Source: Microbacterium mangrovi
GTDB lineage: Bacteria; Actinomycetota; Actinomycetes; Actinomycetales; Microbacteriaceae
Length of the DNA: 32,651 nucleotides
Direction: 5' to 3'
Assembly (NCBI RefSeq): GCF_000802305.1
Contig: NZ_JTDK01000013.1
Span: 1-32,651 of the forward strand
Numbering within the stretch: position 1 is the stretch's first letter; each line of letters starts with the position of its first letter. Shown here in pieces: positions 14,280 through 23,021 of the stretch. The position numbers and the translations under genes are program-made. The notes under the pieces are model-generated. The model had not been told where the DNA came from and searched no databases. It saw only the letters and a program-made list of their open reading frames with translations.

Positions 14280-15582
14280 TCACGCGCCGAGGAGGTTCCC
14301 GCGCAGCGTCTCCGCCTCGGAGGTCGTGCGATAGAGGCCGCGGGCCACGAGTTCCGGAACGACGTGGTCGGCGAAGTCGTCGAGTCCGCTCGGCAGGGAG
14401 GGCGCCATCAGGATGAAGCCGTCCGCGGCGTTCTGCGTGAATCGCTCTTCGATCCCGTCGGCGATCTGCTCGGGCGTGCCGACGGTGAACCCGCGGGACA
14501 CGATCGCCCGGTACACCTCGCGGAGCGAGAGCTTCTCGTTCTCGACGAGTTTGCGGATCGACGCGTACCCCGACTGCGACTGGTTGAACGTCGTCGCATC
14601 GACGAAGTCGAACTCGAACGGCGCATCGATGTCCCGGTCGCTGAGGTCCGCGCCCAGGCGGTGCGAGAGCAGGTCGAGCGCGACCCGGTCCGGCGTGAGC
14701 TCGAGGATGAGGTCGGCCTTCGCCCGGGCTTCCGCCTCGGTCGATCCGATGATCGGCGCCAGCGCCGGGAGCACGGCCAGAGACGCGGGGTCGCGTTCGT
14801 GCGCGGCGACGCGGCGCTTGTAGTCCGCGTAGAGGTCCTGGGCTGCGGCGAGGGTCGGCGGGTTGAGCGTGAAGACGGCATCCGCCGTGGCCGCGGCGAG
14901 CGCCTTGCCGTCTTCCGACGCGCCCGCCTGGAAGAGCACCGGGCGGTGCTGGGGCGGGCGGGCGATGTTCAGCGGGCCGCGCACCTGGAAGAACTCGCCC
15001 CGGTGATCGATGCTGCGGATGCGGTCTCGCGGCGTGTAGACCCCCGTCGCCTTGTCGGCGATGACGGCATCCGCATCCCAGCAGCGCGTGCACGACCTGG
15101 ACGAACTCCGCCCCTCGCTGGTAGCGGACCGCGTGGTCGAAGTGCGACTCGCGACCGAAGTTGCGGGCCTCCTCGTCGGATGCGCTGGTCACGAGGTTCC
15201 AGCCCGCCCGCCCGTGCGAGAGATGGTCGAGGGATGCCAGCTTGCGGGCAACATGGTACGGCTCGTTGTACGACGTGGAGACCGTCGCCACCAGCCCGAT
15301 GCGCTCGGTGGCCTGCGACAGCGCGCCGAGCAGGGTGAACGGCTCGAGCCGGGCGTTGACGGTGGCTTCGACGCCGGAATCGAAGCGGTCCCACACGTAC
15401 AGTTCGTCGGCGAGGAAGATCGCCGCGAAACCGGCGCGCTCGGCGGTGCGGGCGAGGTCGCGGTAGTACTCGAAGTCGAGGAACCGCTCGGGCTGGGCAT
15501 CCGGCAGGCGCCAGCTGCTGACGTGCTCACCGCCCGGATAGAACAGGCCGAGTGCGAAGACCAGGTGCCGGTTCGTGCTCAT
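14280..15582 (-). pseudogene. NtaA/DszA-type FMN-dependent monooxygenase, frameshifted
   Basis: Read in two frames this is one complete LLM monooxygenase of the NtaA/SnaA/DszA type (about 434 aa). Frame one runs from the ATG at 15582 for 167 residues, including FEYYRDLARTAERAGFAAIFLADE and ASLDHLSHGRAGWNLVTSASDEEARNFG. It then leaves register at about 15081. The second frame resumes with WDADAVIADKATGVYTPRDRIRSIDHRG and continues through RPPQHRPVLFQAGASEDGK to a normal C-terminus ending at 14280. Relatives read LWDSWxxDA at the junction, which suggests an 8-bp deletion rather than a 1-bp insertion. The family oxidises organosulfur or chelator substrates with FMNH2. It is the last gene of the operon, overlapping the previous stop (ATGA). 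A sequencing error is the alternative. Confidence 0.78.
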
Positions 15583-16619
15583 GCGCGCACCCCCGTCGCC
15601 AGGGCGCACCGCCAGCCGAGGGCGGGTGCGACCTCGGTCGCGAACTGCTCGATCGCGTCCTTGCGCTGGTTCCAGCTGCCGTAGAAGAGCTCGGTCTGCA
15701 CGAGGAGCTGCGTCGCGTACGGGAAGGCGGGCTGGGCGTGGATGGACTCCAGGATCTGCTCGCTGGTGCCGTAGTGGAGGTTGATCGATGCCGCCTTCTC
15801 GGCGAGGGTCGTCGCACGAGGGAGGAAGTCCTTCCCCCACGCGTACTTCTGCTCGATCCCGTCGCGGGCCTCCCGGAGGGCGGCCCCACGGCTGACGGCC
15901 GGATAGATGAGGGTGGCAAGGCCCACCCGCGGAACGGTCTCGCCGGTCGTGCGCCCGCGGTCCTCGAGGCCCGCGAAATAGGCACGCGCGGTGACCTCGG
16001 CGGGCACGGTCTGCGTGGTGCCGAGGAGCACGCCGTTGCCCCGCCGCCCGGTCTCGCGCCCGCTTCGGTCACTGAGCGTCGCCTCCCAGATCCGGTCCGC
16101 GAGGCCGACGGTCGGCGGGGTGAGGGTCGCACCCGTCCCGTCGAGGTCGGCGCCGCGCAGGCCGTCGGTCAGCCGCCGCACGTCGGCGGCGTAGGCCGCC
16201 TTGCGGTCTTCGACGTCTCCGAGCGGCGGGCGGCCGAGCAGTTCGGCCGTTCCGGGAGCGCCGGACCCGTTCGCGATGCCGAGCTCGACCCGGCCTCCGC
16301 TCAGCGCATCGAGGACCGCGGCATCCTCCGCGACCCGCAACGGGCTCTCCAGCGGCAGGGTGACCGCCGCGGTCCCCAGCCGCAGCCGAGTGGTGCGGGC
16401 GGCGAGCGCCGCGAGGAAGACGAACGGCGAGGGCAGTCCGGCGTGCCTCGGTTCGCGGGTCAGGTGGAACTGACGCACCCAGACCCCGTCGATGCCGATG
16501 CGCTCGGCGTGCTCGAAGAGGTCGAGGGCGTCGAGGTACTTCTGCGCCTGGTCGCCGGGTTCGTCGAGGATCGCGTACAGCGCGATGGTGAGTGATTCGG
16601 AAGTCAGGCGGGTGCTCAT
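15579..16619 (-). CDS. LLM-class flavin-dependent monooxygenase (first of two paralogues)
   Basis: A 346-residue luciferase-like protein. Landmarks are FEHAERIGIDGVWVRQFH (about 35-52), LPSPFVFLAALAARTTRLRLGTAAVTLPLESPLRVAEDAAVLDALSGGRVELGI (about 62-115), GVLLGTTQTVPAEVTARAY and SINLHYGTSEQILESI. Its neighbour at 16616-17629 has the same landmarks, so the two arose by tandem duplication. From memory they resemble the KPN_01858-type putative FMN luciferase-like group that travels with a peptide-type ABC transporter; this is not verified. Both ends overlap neighbours by 4 nt (ATGA), so translation is coupled. The substrate is unknown; oxidation of an imported sulfur compound or other small molecule is plausible. 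Confidence 0.8.
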   Translation of the reverse strand: MSTRLTSESLTIALYAILDEPGDQAQKYLDALDLFEHAERIGIDGVWVRQFHLTREPRHAGLPSPFVFLAALAARTTRLRLGTAAVTLPLESPLRVAEDAAVLDALSGGRVELGIANGSGAPGTAELLGRPPLGDVEDRKAAYAADVRRLTDGLRGADLDGTGATLTPPTVGLADRIWEATLSDRSGRETGRRGNGVLLGTTQTVPAEVTARAYFAGLEDRGRTTGETVPRVGLATLIYPAVSRGAALREARDGIEQKYAWGKDFLPRATTLAEKAASINLHYGTSEQILESIHAQPAFPYATQLLVQTELFYGSWNQRKDAIEQFATEVAPALGWRCALATGVRA

Positions 16620-17629
16620 CGGATCCTCTCCAGGGTGCTCGGGCACCAGCCGAGGGCGGGCGCGATGTGTTCGGCGACCGCGTCGAGGGCGTCGACGCGC
16701 TGCGCGGGGTCGGTGGTGCCGTGCGCGACGCTGAACTGCAGCTCGGTCGCGAGCGGGAAGGGGGCGGATGCTGCGATGGACTCCGTGATCTGGTCGGCGG
16801 TGCCGTAGTGGATGTTGATGCCGGCGGCCTGCTGCACGAGGGTGTCCGCCCGGGGCAGCCAGTCGCCTCCCCATTCGTAGATCGCGGCGATGTCGGGTGC
16901 CAGCTGCGCCAGCGCGGTCTCACGGTCGCGGGCGAGATGCACGTGGACGACGATCCCCACGCGGGGGCGGACTCCGGGCGGGAGCGCCGCGTGGTAGGCG
17001 GCCGCGGTGACTTCGGCGGGGACGGTCTGGGTGGTCCCGATGAGCACGCCGTGTCCGCGCAGCGCCGCCTCGGCGCCGGTCTGCGCGGTCAGCGCCGACT
17101 CCCAGATCCGTGCGGAAAGGCCGCGGGTCGGCGGGTTCAGCTCCTGGTCGGTGGCGCCGATCACCGCGCCGTCGAGCACCCGGCCGAGCTCGTCGAGCCG
17201 CCGGAGGTAGTCGAGCTTCTTGGCCTCACGGTCGGTGACGAGGGCGACCCCGAGCGCCGAGGCGATGGGGGCCTGCCCGCCGTTGGAGACCCCGAGCTCG
17301 ACCCGGCCGTCGCTGATCGCGTCGAGCACGGCGGCATCCTCGGCGACGCGCACGAGGTTCTCGAGCGGCAGCGGCACGACCGCGGTCCCGATGCGGATGC
17401 GGCTCGTGCGCGAGGCCAGGGCTGCCAGGAACACGAAGGGAGACGGCAGTCCGCCGGGGAAGCTGAAGCCGACGGCCTTGCGGCGGAAGTGGTACGACCG
17501 CACCCAGGCACTGTCGAACCCCGACCGCTCGGCGCGTTCGAAGAGATCCAGCTGCTCGCGGTAGACCGCTGCCTGGTCGCCGTGTTCGCGCAGGTCGGAG
17601 TGGATGCCGATGCGCAGATCGCCGGTCAT
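16616..17629 (-). CDS. LLM-class flavin-dependent monooxygenase (second paralogue)
   Basis: A 337-residue luciferase-like protein closely related to the downstream neighbour. Landmarks are FERAERSGFDSAWVRSYHF (about 29-47), LPSPFVFLAALASRTSRIRIGTAVVPLPLENLVRVAEDAAVLDAISDGRVELGVSNGG, GHGVLIGTTQTVPAEVTAAAY and GINIHYGTADQITESI. The ATG at 17629 follows AAAGGA by 7 nt, 27 nt after the ABC ATPase gene. Divergence between the two copies lies mainly in the 145-200 and 250-280 regions, which may reflect different substrates or a heteromeric enzyme like luxAB. The flavin (FMN or F420) is not decided by the sequence. Confidence 0.8.
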   Translation of the reverse strand: MTGDLRIGIHSDLREHGDQAAVYREQLDLFERAERSGFDSAWVRSYHFRRKAVGFSFPGGLPSPFVFLAALASRTSRIRIGTAVVPLPLENLVRVAEDAAVLDAISDGRVELGVSNGGQAPIASALGVALVTDREAKKLDYLRRLDELGRVLDGAVIGATDQELNPPTRGLSARIWESALTAQTGAEAALRGHGVLIGTTQTVPAEVTAAAYHAALPPGVRPRVGIVVHVHLARDRETALAQLAPDIAAIYEWGGDWLPRADTLVQQAAGINIHYGTADQITESIAASAPFPLATELQFSVAHGTTDPAQRVDALDAVAEHIAPALGWCPSTLERIR

Positions 17630-17656
17630 GCGGGAGTCCTTTCTGTCGGGCGTCGC

Positions 17657-19213
17657 TCACGCGGCGCGCTGTGCCTCGGGTGCGAGAACCGGCCGCCGAA
17701 GCCTCTGGGCGGCCGCGACGAGCTCACGGGTGTACGGGTGCTCGGGTGCGTCGAAGATGTCGGCCGTCGACTTCGTCTCGACGAGTCGTCCTCCCTCCAG
17801 GACCGCAATCCGGTGCGCGAGGCGGCGCACCACGGCGAGGTCGTGGGAGATGAACAGCAGGCTCACGCCGGTGCGCTGCTGCATCTCGTGCAGCAGGTCG
17901 AGGATCCGGGCCTGGATGGAGACGTCGAGGGCGGAGGTCGGCTCGTCGCACACGACGAGGGGGACGTTGCCGGCGAACGCCCGCGCGATCGCGACGCGCT
18001 GCTTCTGACCGCCGGAGAGCTGCGCCGGCCGATGATCGAGCACGGCGCGGTCCAGGCCGACGCTGTCGGCCAGCTGCTCGACCGTCTGGTCCCCGCCGAG
18101 CAGGGCGATGGACCGTGCGAGCACCCGGCGCACCGAGCGCCGCGGGTTCAGCGAGTCGTGCGGGTTCTGGAACACCATCTGCACGGAGGGATGCCCGGGG
18201 CGTCCGCCCGGATCCGCGAAGCGGATGGCCCCGTCATGGGAGGTCAATCCGGCCAGGCAGCGCCCGAGGGTGGACTTGCCGGATCCGGATTCGCCGACCA
18301 GGCCGAGCACCTCCCCGCGACCGATGCTGAAGCCGACGTCGTCGAGCACCGGATGCTGCGGATACTGCTTGCTGAGGTGCTCGACCGTGACGAGCGGTTC
18401 GAAGCCGGCATCCGTCCGCGTCTCGGTCGTGAGAGAGGGCAGCGCGCTGACCAGGTCGCGCGTGTAGGAGTGCTGCGGTGTGCGGAGGGCTTCCTCCGCG
18501 GCACCTTCTTCGACCAGAGTCCCGGACCGCAGCACGCCGAGGCGATCGCAGTGGGTGGCGACGAGGGGGAGGTTGTGGCTGATGAGGAGGGTCGCGAAGC
18601 CGAGCTGCCCGCGCAGGTCGTCCACGAGCGCCATGATGTCGGCCTCGATCTTGCTGTCGAGTCCGGTGGTCGGCTCGTCGAGGATGAGGAGCCGGGGGCG
18701 CGCCGCCAGGGCCATCGCGATGACGACGCGCTGCTGCTGCCCGCCGGAGAGCTCGTGGGGAAAGCGATCGGCGAGCTGCTGCGGACGCGGCAGCCGGACC
18801 TGCTCGAACGCCTCCGCGACGGCGGCGCGTGCGGCGGCACGGCCCTGTCCGCGCAGCCGGAACACCTCCGCGGTCTGCGCGCCCACCGTCATGGTCGGGT
18901 TGAGCGCCAGGCCCGGCTCCTGGTAGACGACGCCCAGCGTCCCGCCCCGGTAGCGGCGCAGACCGTCCCGGTCGAGGGTGAGGATGTCGGTGTCGTCGAC
19001 CGACAGGCGCTTCGCATGGATCCAGGTGCCGGCGGGAAGGTAGCGGGTGAGGGCGAGGGCGATGGTGCTCTTCCCCGATCCGGACTCCCCCACGAGCCCG
19101 TAGGACTCCCCGGCCTCGATTGCGAACGACACCCCGTGGACGACGGGTCTCACGCCGTTCCGGCTGCGGTATCCGACTTCGAGCTCTTCGACGGCGACGA
19201 GGGGGCCGGTCAT
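17657..19213 (-). CDS. Fused double ATPase of a peptide/nickel-type ABC transporter (DppD-DppF fusion)
   Basis: A 518-residue protein with two complete ABC modules. Module one has Walker A GESGSGKST (42-50), signature LSGGQQQR (155-162) and Walker B LLILDEPTTGLDSK. Module two has GESGSGKST (about 307-315), LSGGQKQR (399-406) and LVVCDEPTSALDVS. Oligopeptide transporters normally use two separate ATPases, and fused forms such as this are common in actinobacteria. It powers the two permeases upstream. The ATG at 19213 overlaps the permease stop (ATGA) with AAGGAGG just upstream. Confidence 0.9.
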   Translation of the reverse strand: MTGPLVAVEELEVGYRSRNGVRPVVHGVSFAIEAGESYGLVGESGSGKSTIALALTRYLPAGTWIHAKRLSVDDTDILTLDRDGLRRYRGGTLGVVYQEPGLALNPTMTVGAQTAEVFRLRGQGRAAARAAVAEAFEQVRLPRPQQLADRFPHELSGGQQQRVVIAMALAARPRLLILDEPTTGLDSKIEADIMALVDDLRGQLGFATLLISHNLPLVATHCDRLGVLRSGTLVEEGAAEEALRTPQHSYTRDLVSALPSLTTETRTDAGFEPLVTVEHLSKQYPQHPVLDDVGFSIGRGEVLGLVGESGSGKSTLGRCLAGLTSHDGAIRFADPGGRPGHPSVQMVFQNPHDSLNPRRSVRRVLARSIALLGGDQTVEQLADSVGLDRAVLDHRPAQLSGGQKQRVAIARAFAGNVPLVVCDEPTSALDVSIQARILDLLHEMQQRTGVSLLFISHDLAVVRRLAHRIAVLEGGRLVETKSTADIFDAPEHPYTRELVAAAQRLRRPVLAPEAQRAA

Positions 19214-20130
19214 GCGGAGACCTCCTTGATGTTGTCGGCGAGGAGATGGGTGGCGGTGATGACGGAGGCGACCGCCAGGGCGGGGAAGACGACCGTCCAC
19301 CACGCCGACTGGATGTAGATCCGGTTGTCGCTGATCGACAGGCCCCAGTCCGGTGACGGCGGTTGCGAGCCGAGACCGAGGAAGCTCAGCGACGCGGTCA
19401 TGAAGATGGCGGCGGCGAGGCTCAGGGTGGCCTGGATGAGGACGGTGGGAAAGACGTTCGGAAGGATTTCGCGGACGATGATCGCCGGCCCCGATTCGCC
19501 CTGCAGGCGCGCGGAGATCACGTAGCTCTTGCCCAGTTCAGCCAGGGTCGCGGCGCGGATGATGCGGGCGATGCCCGGCGCGAACACGAGGGCGACGATG
19601 AGGATGAGCGCCGGCGTGCCGACCCCGAACGCGCCGACGAGCACGACGATGACGATCAGCGGAGGAAGGACGACGAGCACGTCGAACAGGCGCATGAACG
19701 CGGCATCCACCGGTCCGCGGTAGTAGCCGCAGAGGAGTCCGACGGCGCTCCCGAGGACGGTGGCCAGGACCGCCCCGATCGGCCCGACCAGCAGGGCGCT
19801 GCCGGCTCCGGCGACCACGCGGGCGAAGACGTCGCGGCCCAGGTAGTCCGTGCCGAAGAGGTGCGCGAGGCTCGGGGGTGCGAGGTTCGCCCCGGCCCGG
19901 CCGAACGGATCGAGCCCGAACAGCGGCCACGTGAGCGCGCCGAACACCCAGACCGCGAGGACGACGGCGCTGAGGACGAAGGTCGGCCGGCGCAGCAGCA
20001 GGGCGACCCGTCGCGCGGCGGGGCGCCGCACCTCCTGTGCCGCGGGAGCATGCTGCTCCGGGGCAGCGTCGACGTCCGGTTCGGGCACTGCGGTGCGCGC
20101 GCGTGCGGGTGCGACGACGGAGGTGGTCAT
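19210..20130 (-). CDS. ABC transporter permease, DppC/OppC type
   Basis: A 306-residue inner-membrane permease. A cytoplasmic N-terminal tail of about 50 residues rich in Ala and Pro precedes the first membrane segment. LAHLFGTDYLGRDVFARVVAGA (about 93-114) is the DppC hallmark, and the EAA-like coupling loop is SARLQGESGPAIIVREILPNVFPT. About six membrane segments are visible. It pairs with the DppB-type permease upstream, whose stop overlaps its ATG. The transported substrate is unknown; the monooxygenase neighbours suggest a small sulfur- or nitrogen-containing molecule rather than peptides. Confidence 0.88.
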   Translation of the reverse strand: MTTSVVAPARARTAVPEPDVDAAPEQHAPAAQEVRRPAARRVALLLRRPTFVLSAVVLAVWVFGALTWPLFGLDPFGRAGANLAPPSLAHLFGTDYLGRDVFARVVAGAGSALLVGPIGAVLATVLGSAVGLLCGYYRGPVDAAFMRLFDVLVVLPPLIVIVVLVGAFGVGTPALILIVALVFAPGIARIIRAATLAELGKSYVISARLQGESGPAIIVREILPNVFPTVLIQATLSLAAAIFMTASLSFLGLGSQPPSPDWGLSISDNRIYIQSAWWTVVFPALAVASVITATHLLADNIKEVSA

Positions 20131-21161
20131 CGGTCGGCTCCTCGTTCGAAGCGGATGCGTGGGTCGATCAGGATCAGCAGGACGTCGGCCAGCAGCAGGG
20201 CCAGCAGGGACACGGCACCGGTCACGATGATCGCGTCGGTGAGGAGCACCACGTCCTTGCGCTCCGCGGCGCTGACGATCGCGGCCCCGAGGCCCGGATA
20301 GTTGAAGAGGGTCTCCACGATCGCGCTGCCGCCGAGGAGCCCGCCGAGGTAGATGCCCAGGAGCGGGATGGTCGGCACGAGCGCGTTCCGGACGACGTGT
20401 CGCCGCAGCGTGCGCCAGGAGCCGAGCCCCTTCAGCACGGCGGTGCGATGGTACGCGGAGTCGATGGTCGCCAGGGTCCCCGTTCGAACCATGCGGGTGA
20501 GCACCGCCAGCGAGGCGATCGCCAGGGTGATGGCCGGGAGCACCATCACAGACAGGGTGGCCCCGATCCCGTCGCCGACCGCGCCGGATGCCTGCACGGG
20601 CACGACCGGGATCGCGACCGCGAAGACGACGAGCAGCAGCACGCCGATGACGAACTCGGGCATCGCGGAGACCGACATGAGCCCGATCGTGATGGCCCGG
20701 TCGCTCCGCCTGCCCTCCCGGTAGGCCTGCAGCGCACCGAGGAGGATCGCCAGCGGCACCATGATCACGAAGGCGAGCAGACCCAGCAGGAACGAGTTCG
20801 CGAGCCGCGCGAGGATGAACCCCCGCGCCGGGACATGGAAGAGGAAGCTGCTCCCCCAGTCGCCGGTGACGAACCCGCCGAGCCAGTGCAGGTACCGTTC
20901 GATCACCGGCCCGGTGAGGCCGTTGGCGGCATCCCACGCGGCGACCTGCTCCGCGGTGGCGTACTGGCCGAGCGCGTTTCGTCCGGGGTCGCCGGGCACG
21001 ACCTGGATCAGCCAGAACGTGAGCACGGAGACGACGAGCAGGATGACCGGGATCTGCACGATCCGGGTCGTGAGGAGTCGTCCCACCCGGGTGCGCCTGG
21101 TTCCGGCCGCGACGGACCCGCGCGCGCGGCGGAAGCGGGTGCGCGGGTCCGTCGTGGTCAT
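20127..21161 (-). CDS. ABC transporter permease, DppB/OppB type
   Basis: A 344-residue permease. An N-terminal membrane segment (IPVILLVVSVLTFWLIQVVPGDPGR) begins near residue 37, as in DppB proteins, and a long extracytoplasmic loop contains GLTGPVIERYLHWLGGFVTGDWGSS. The coupling loop is TAVLKGLGSWRTLRRHVVRNALVPTIP and the C-terminus has SAIVETLFNYPGLGAAIV. The ATG at 21161 follows GGAAGGAAAG by 5 nt. It lies 26 nt after the binding-protein gene and overlaps the next permease by 4 nt. Confidence 0.88.
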   Translation of the reverse strand: MTTTDPRTRFRRARGSVAAGTRRTRVGRLLTTRIVQIPVILLVVSVLTFWLIQVVPGDPGRNALGQYATAEQVAAWDAANGLTGPVIERYLHWLGGFVTGDWGSSFLFHVPARGFILARLANSFLLGLLAFVIMVPLAILLGALQAYREGRRSDRAITIGLMSVSAMPEFVIGVLLLVVFAVAIPVVPVQASGAVGDGIGATLSVMVLPAITLAIASLAVLTRMVRTGTLATIDSAYHRTAVLKGLGSWRTLRRHVVRNALVPTIPLLGIYLGGLLGGSAIVETLFNYPGLGAAIVSAAERKDVVLLTDAIIVTGAVSLLALLLADVLLILIDPRIRFERGADR

Positions 21162-21187
21162 GGGCTTTCCTTCCGGGACGGGGGATG

Positions 21188-22744
21188 TCAGCCGGCGACG
21201 GTGATGCCGCGCAGGTCCTGGCTCCACGCGCGGGAGCTGCGGAAGTCGCCCTGCACCTTCTTGCTCAGGAGGGTGTCGGACTCCTCGAAGGCCGGCGCGA
21301 TCACCGGGACGTCGGTCTACTCGATCGCCGCGATCTGGTTCGCCAGGCTCTGCTGCTCGGTGGGATCGGTGGTGGCGTCGAACTTTGCGGCGAGCTTCTC
21401 GAGCGCGGGGTTCGAATAGTGCGACGCGTTCCAGCTGCTCGATTTCGCGTAGAGCAGTCCGATGTACTGGCTCGGAAGCCGCTCCGCCCAGTCGGTGATC
21501 GTGACCGGCGCGTTGAGCCACGGAGTACTCGCGCCGTCCGCGTAGTAGGCCGCCGGGGTCTTGATGTCGAGCTTGACCGTGAAGTTGCCGGTCGCGTTCA
21601 GCTGCTGCTGGACGAGCTCGGCGAGCGTCTGCTCACCCTGATAGGTGGTGATCGTGAAGGCGATCTTGCGGTCGCCGATCAGCGACTTCACCTTGGCGAG
21701 GTCCTTCTCCCGGGTCGTGAGACCGGTCGGCTGGATGAGGTAGTCGGGGAAGGTGGGCACGTCGTTCGCGACCTTCGCGGCCCCGCCGTAGACGGTGTCG
21801 ACGATGGCCTTGCGGTCCAGCGCCCAGGCGACCGCCTGACGGACCTTGACGTCGTCGAACGGGGCCTTCGTGACGTTGAAGACGATTCCGTCGAACTTCA
21901 CGTACCCCGACTTCACCTCGCGGTAGTCGGCGCTCTTCAGCGACGCGGTGGCCTGGCTTCCGGCCTCGATCGAGTCGATCTCGCCGCTCTGGAACGCGAG
22001 CAGCTCGGACTGCTGGTCGGCGTAGAACTTGATGTCGACGCCGTCGAGCTTGACGTTGGCGGCATCCCAGTAGTTCGGGTTCTTCTTGTAGACCACGCCT
22101 TGGCCGGGGGTGTAACTCTCGAGCACGAACTGGCCCGCGCCCACCGGGTGGTGGATCCAGTCCGCGTCGTTCACGCCCGACGGGAGGATGTACGTGTTCG
22201 CCCCGGCAAGCAGGTACGGGAAGTCCGAGTACGGCCGTTCGAGCCGGAACACGACGGTCGAGTCGCCGCTTCCGGCCGCCACCGACTTCACGATCCCGGT
22301 GAAGCTGCTCTTCGCCGGTGACTGGCTGTTCGGCGCGAGGAGGCTGGTGAACGAGTCGACGGCATCCTTCACCGTGACCGGGGAGCCGTCGCTGAACTTC
22401 GCGCCCTTCCGGAGGGTGATCGTCCAGGTCAGGCCGTCGCCGGATGCGGACCACTTGGTCGCCAGCTGCGGCACCAGCTTTCCGGCGGTGTCCACCTCGA
22501 CCAGCGACGAGTTGGCGAGACTGACGATGGTCATCGAGTTGCCGTCCGCCGTCGTGACGGGCGAGATGTTGCCGTCGGGCTCGGTCGAGCCGATCACGTA
22601 CCTGCCACCGGCGGCGGCGCTCGAGGAGGAGGCGGGGGCGGCGGTGGTCCCGTCCGCGCAGGAACTGAGCGTCACGGCCGCGAGCAGGACCGCGGCCGAC
22701 GCGGCGGCGATCCGTCCGGGAAGGGGAAGTCGGGGGGCGGACAT
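21188..22744 (-). pseudogene. Peptide-type ABC substrate-binding lipoprotein with in-frame TAG near the C-terminus
   Basis: An SBP_bac_5 family binding protein. The signal peptide MSAPRLPLPGRIAAASAAVLLAAVTLSSC has a lipobox LSSC with C29, so it should be a membrane-anchored lipoprotein. The core has WSASGDGLTWTITLRKGAKFSDGSPVTVKD and DVKVRQAVAWALDRKAIVDTVYGG. Translation meets TAG at 21319-21317 after residue 475 (...QIAAIE). The same frame then continues TDVPVIAPAFEESDTLLSKKVQGDFR to a TGA at 21190-21188. The tail looks like the normal family C-terminus (relatives read IEQ-x-DVPVI), so a CAG-to-TAG change is likely. The product would lose 42 residues that form part of the second lobe. It may be inactive, read through, or a sequencing error. 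The start follows GGAG by 9 nt. Confidence 0.8.
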
Positions 22745-23021
22745 GTTCGGGGGCTCCGTTCTGCGCCGATGCGCGGGGGCTGTCATGCGGGAGGTCTGAA
22801 ACGCCGGCGGCGCTGATGTCGACCCACGATCCTGGTTCGTCGAAGGGGCGGCAACTGTGTGACGGGAGAGGTCGAACTGCGTCGAGAATGACGCCCGATC
22901 GGTCACGCTTCGTTGCAAAACGTCACGAACGATCAGGGCGTGGAGCGCGTCTGCGAGAGTCGCGCCAATGCGATCCGCAGACCCGCGGCATCCGCAGCCA
23001 CAACGCGATTGGAGCACGACG
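22745..23021. promoter_or_regulatory. Divergent intergenic region between binding-protein operon and DUF427-catalase pair
   Basis: A 277-bp gap that must hold both promoters. No clear -10/-35 pair, palindrome or terminator stands out. The plus-strand TTGCAAAACG (22912-22921) is the most AT-rich patch and may belong to a promoter. An in-frame ATG at 22786 could extend the binding protein by 14 residues but has no ribosome site. No convincing cysteine leader peptide like that at 11979 was found here. Confidence 0.35.

Noticed and set aside
16592..19318. A 908-codon open frame on the plus strand across the monooxygenase and ATPase genes
   Set aside because: It is antisense to three well-supported genes with clear motifs. 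Its composition (Arg, Gly, Glu, Val, Asp) is typical of a shadow frame in GC-rich coding DNA.
22960..23017. Cys-rich N-terminal frame (SRCGCGCRGS) upstream of the binding-protein gene as another cysteine leader peptide
   Set aside because: It starts at GTG with no promoter signal, has no stop before the lipoprotein gene, and the Cys codons come from the common GGATGCC word. Unlike 11979-12005, it is not a short closed ORF.
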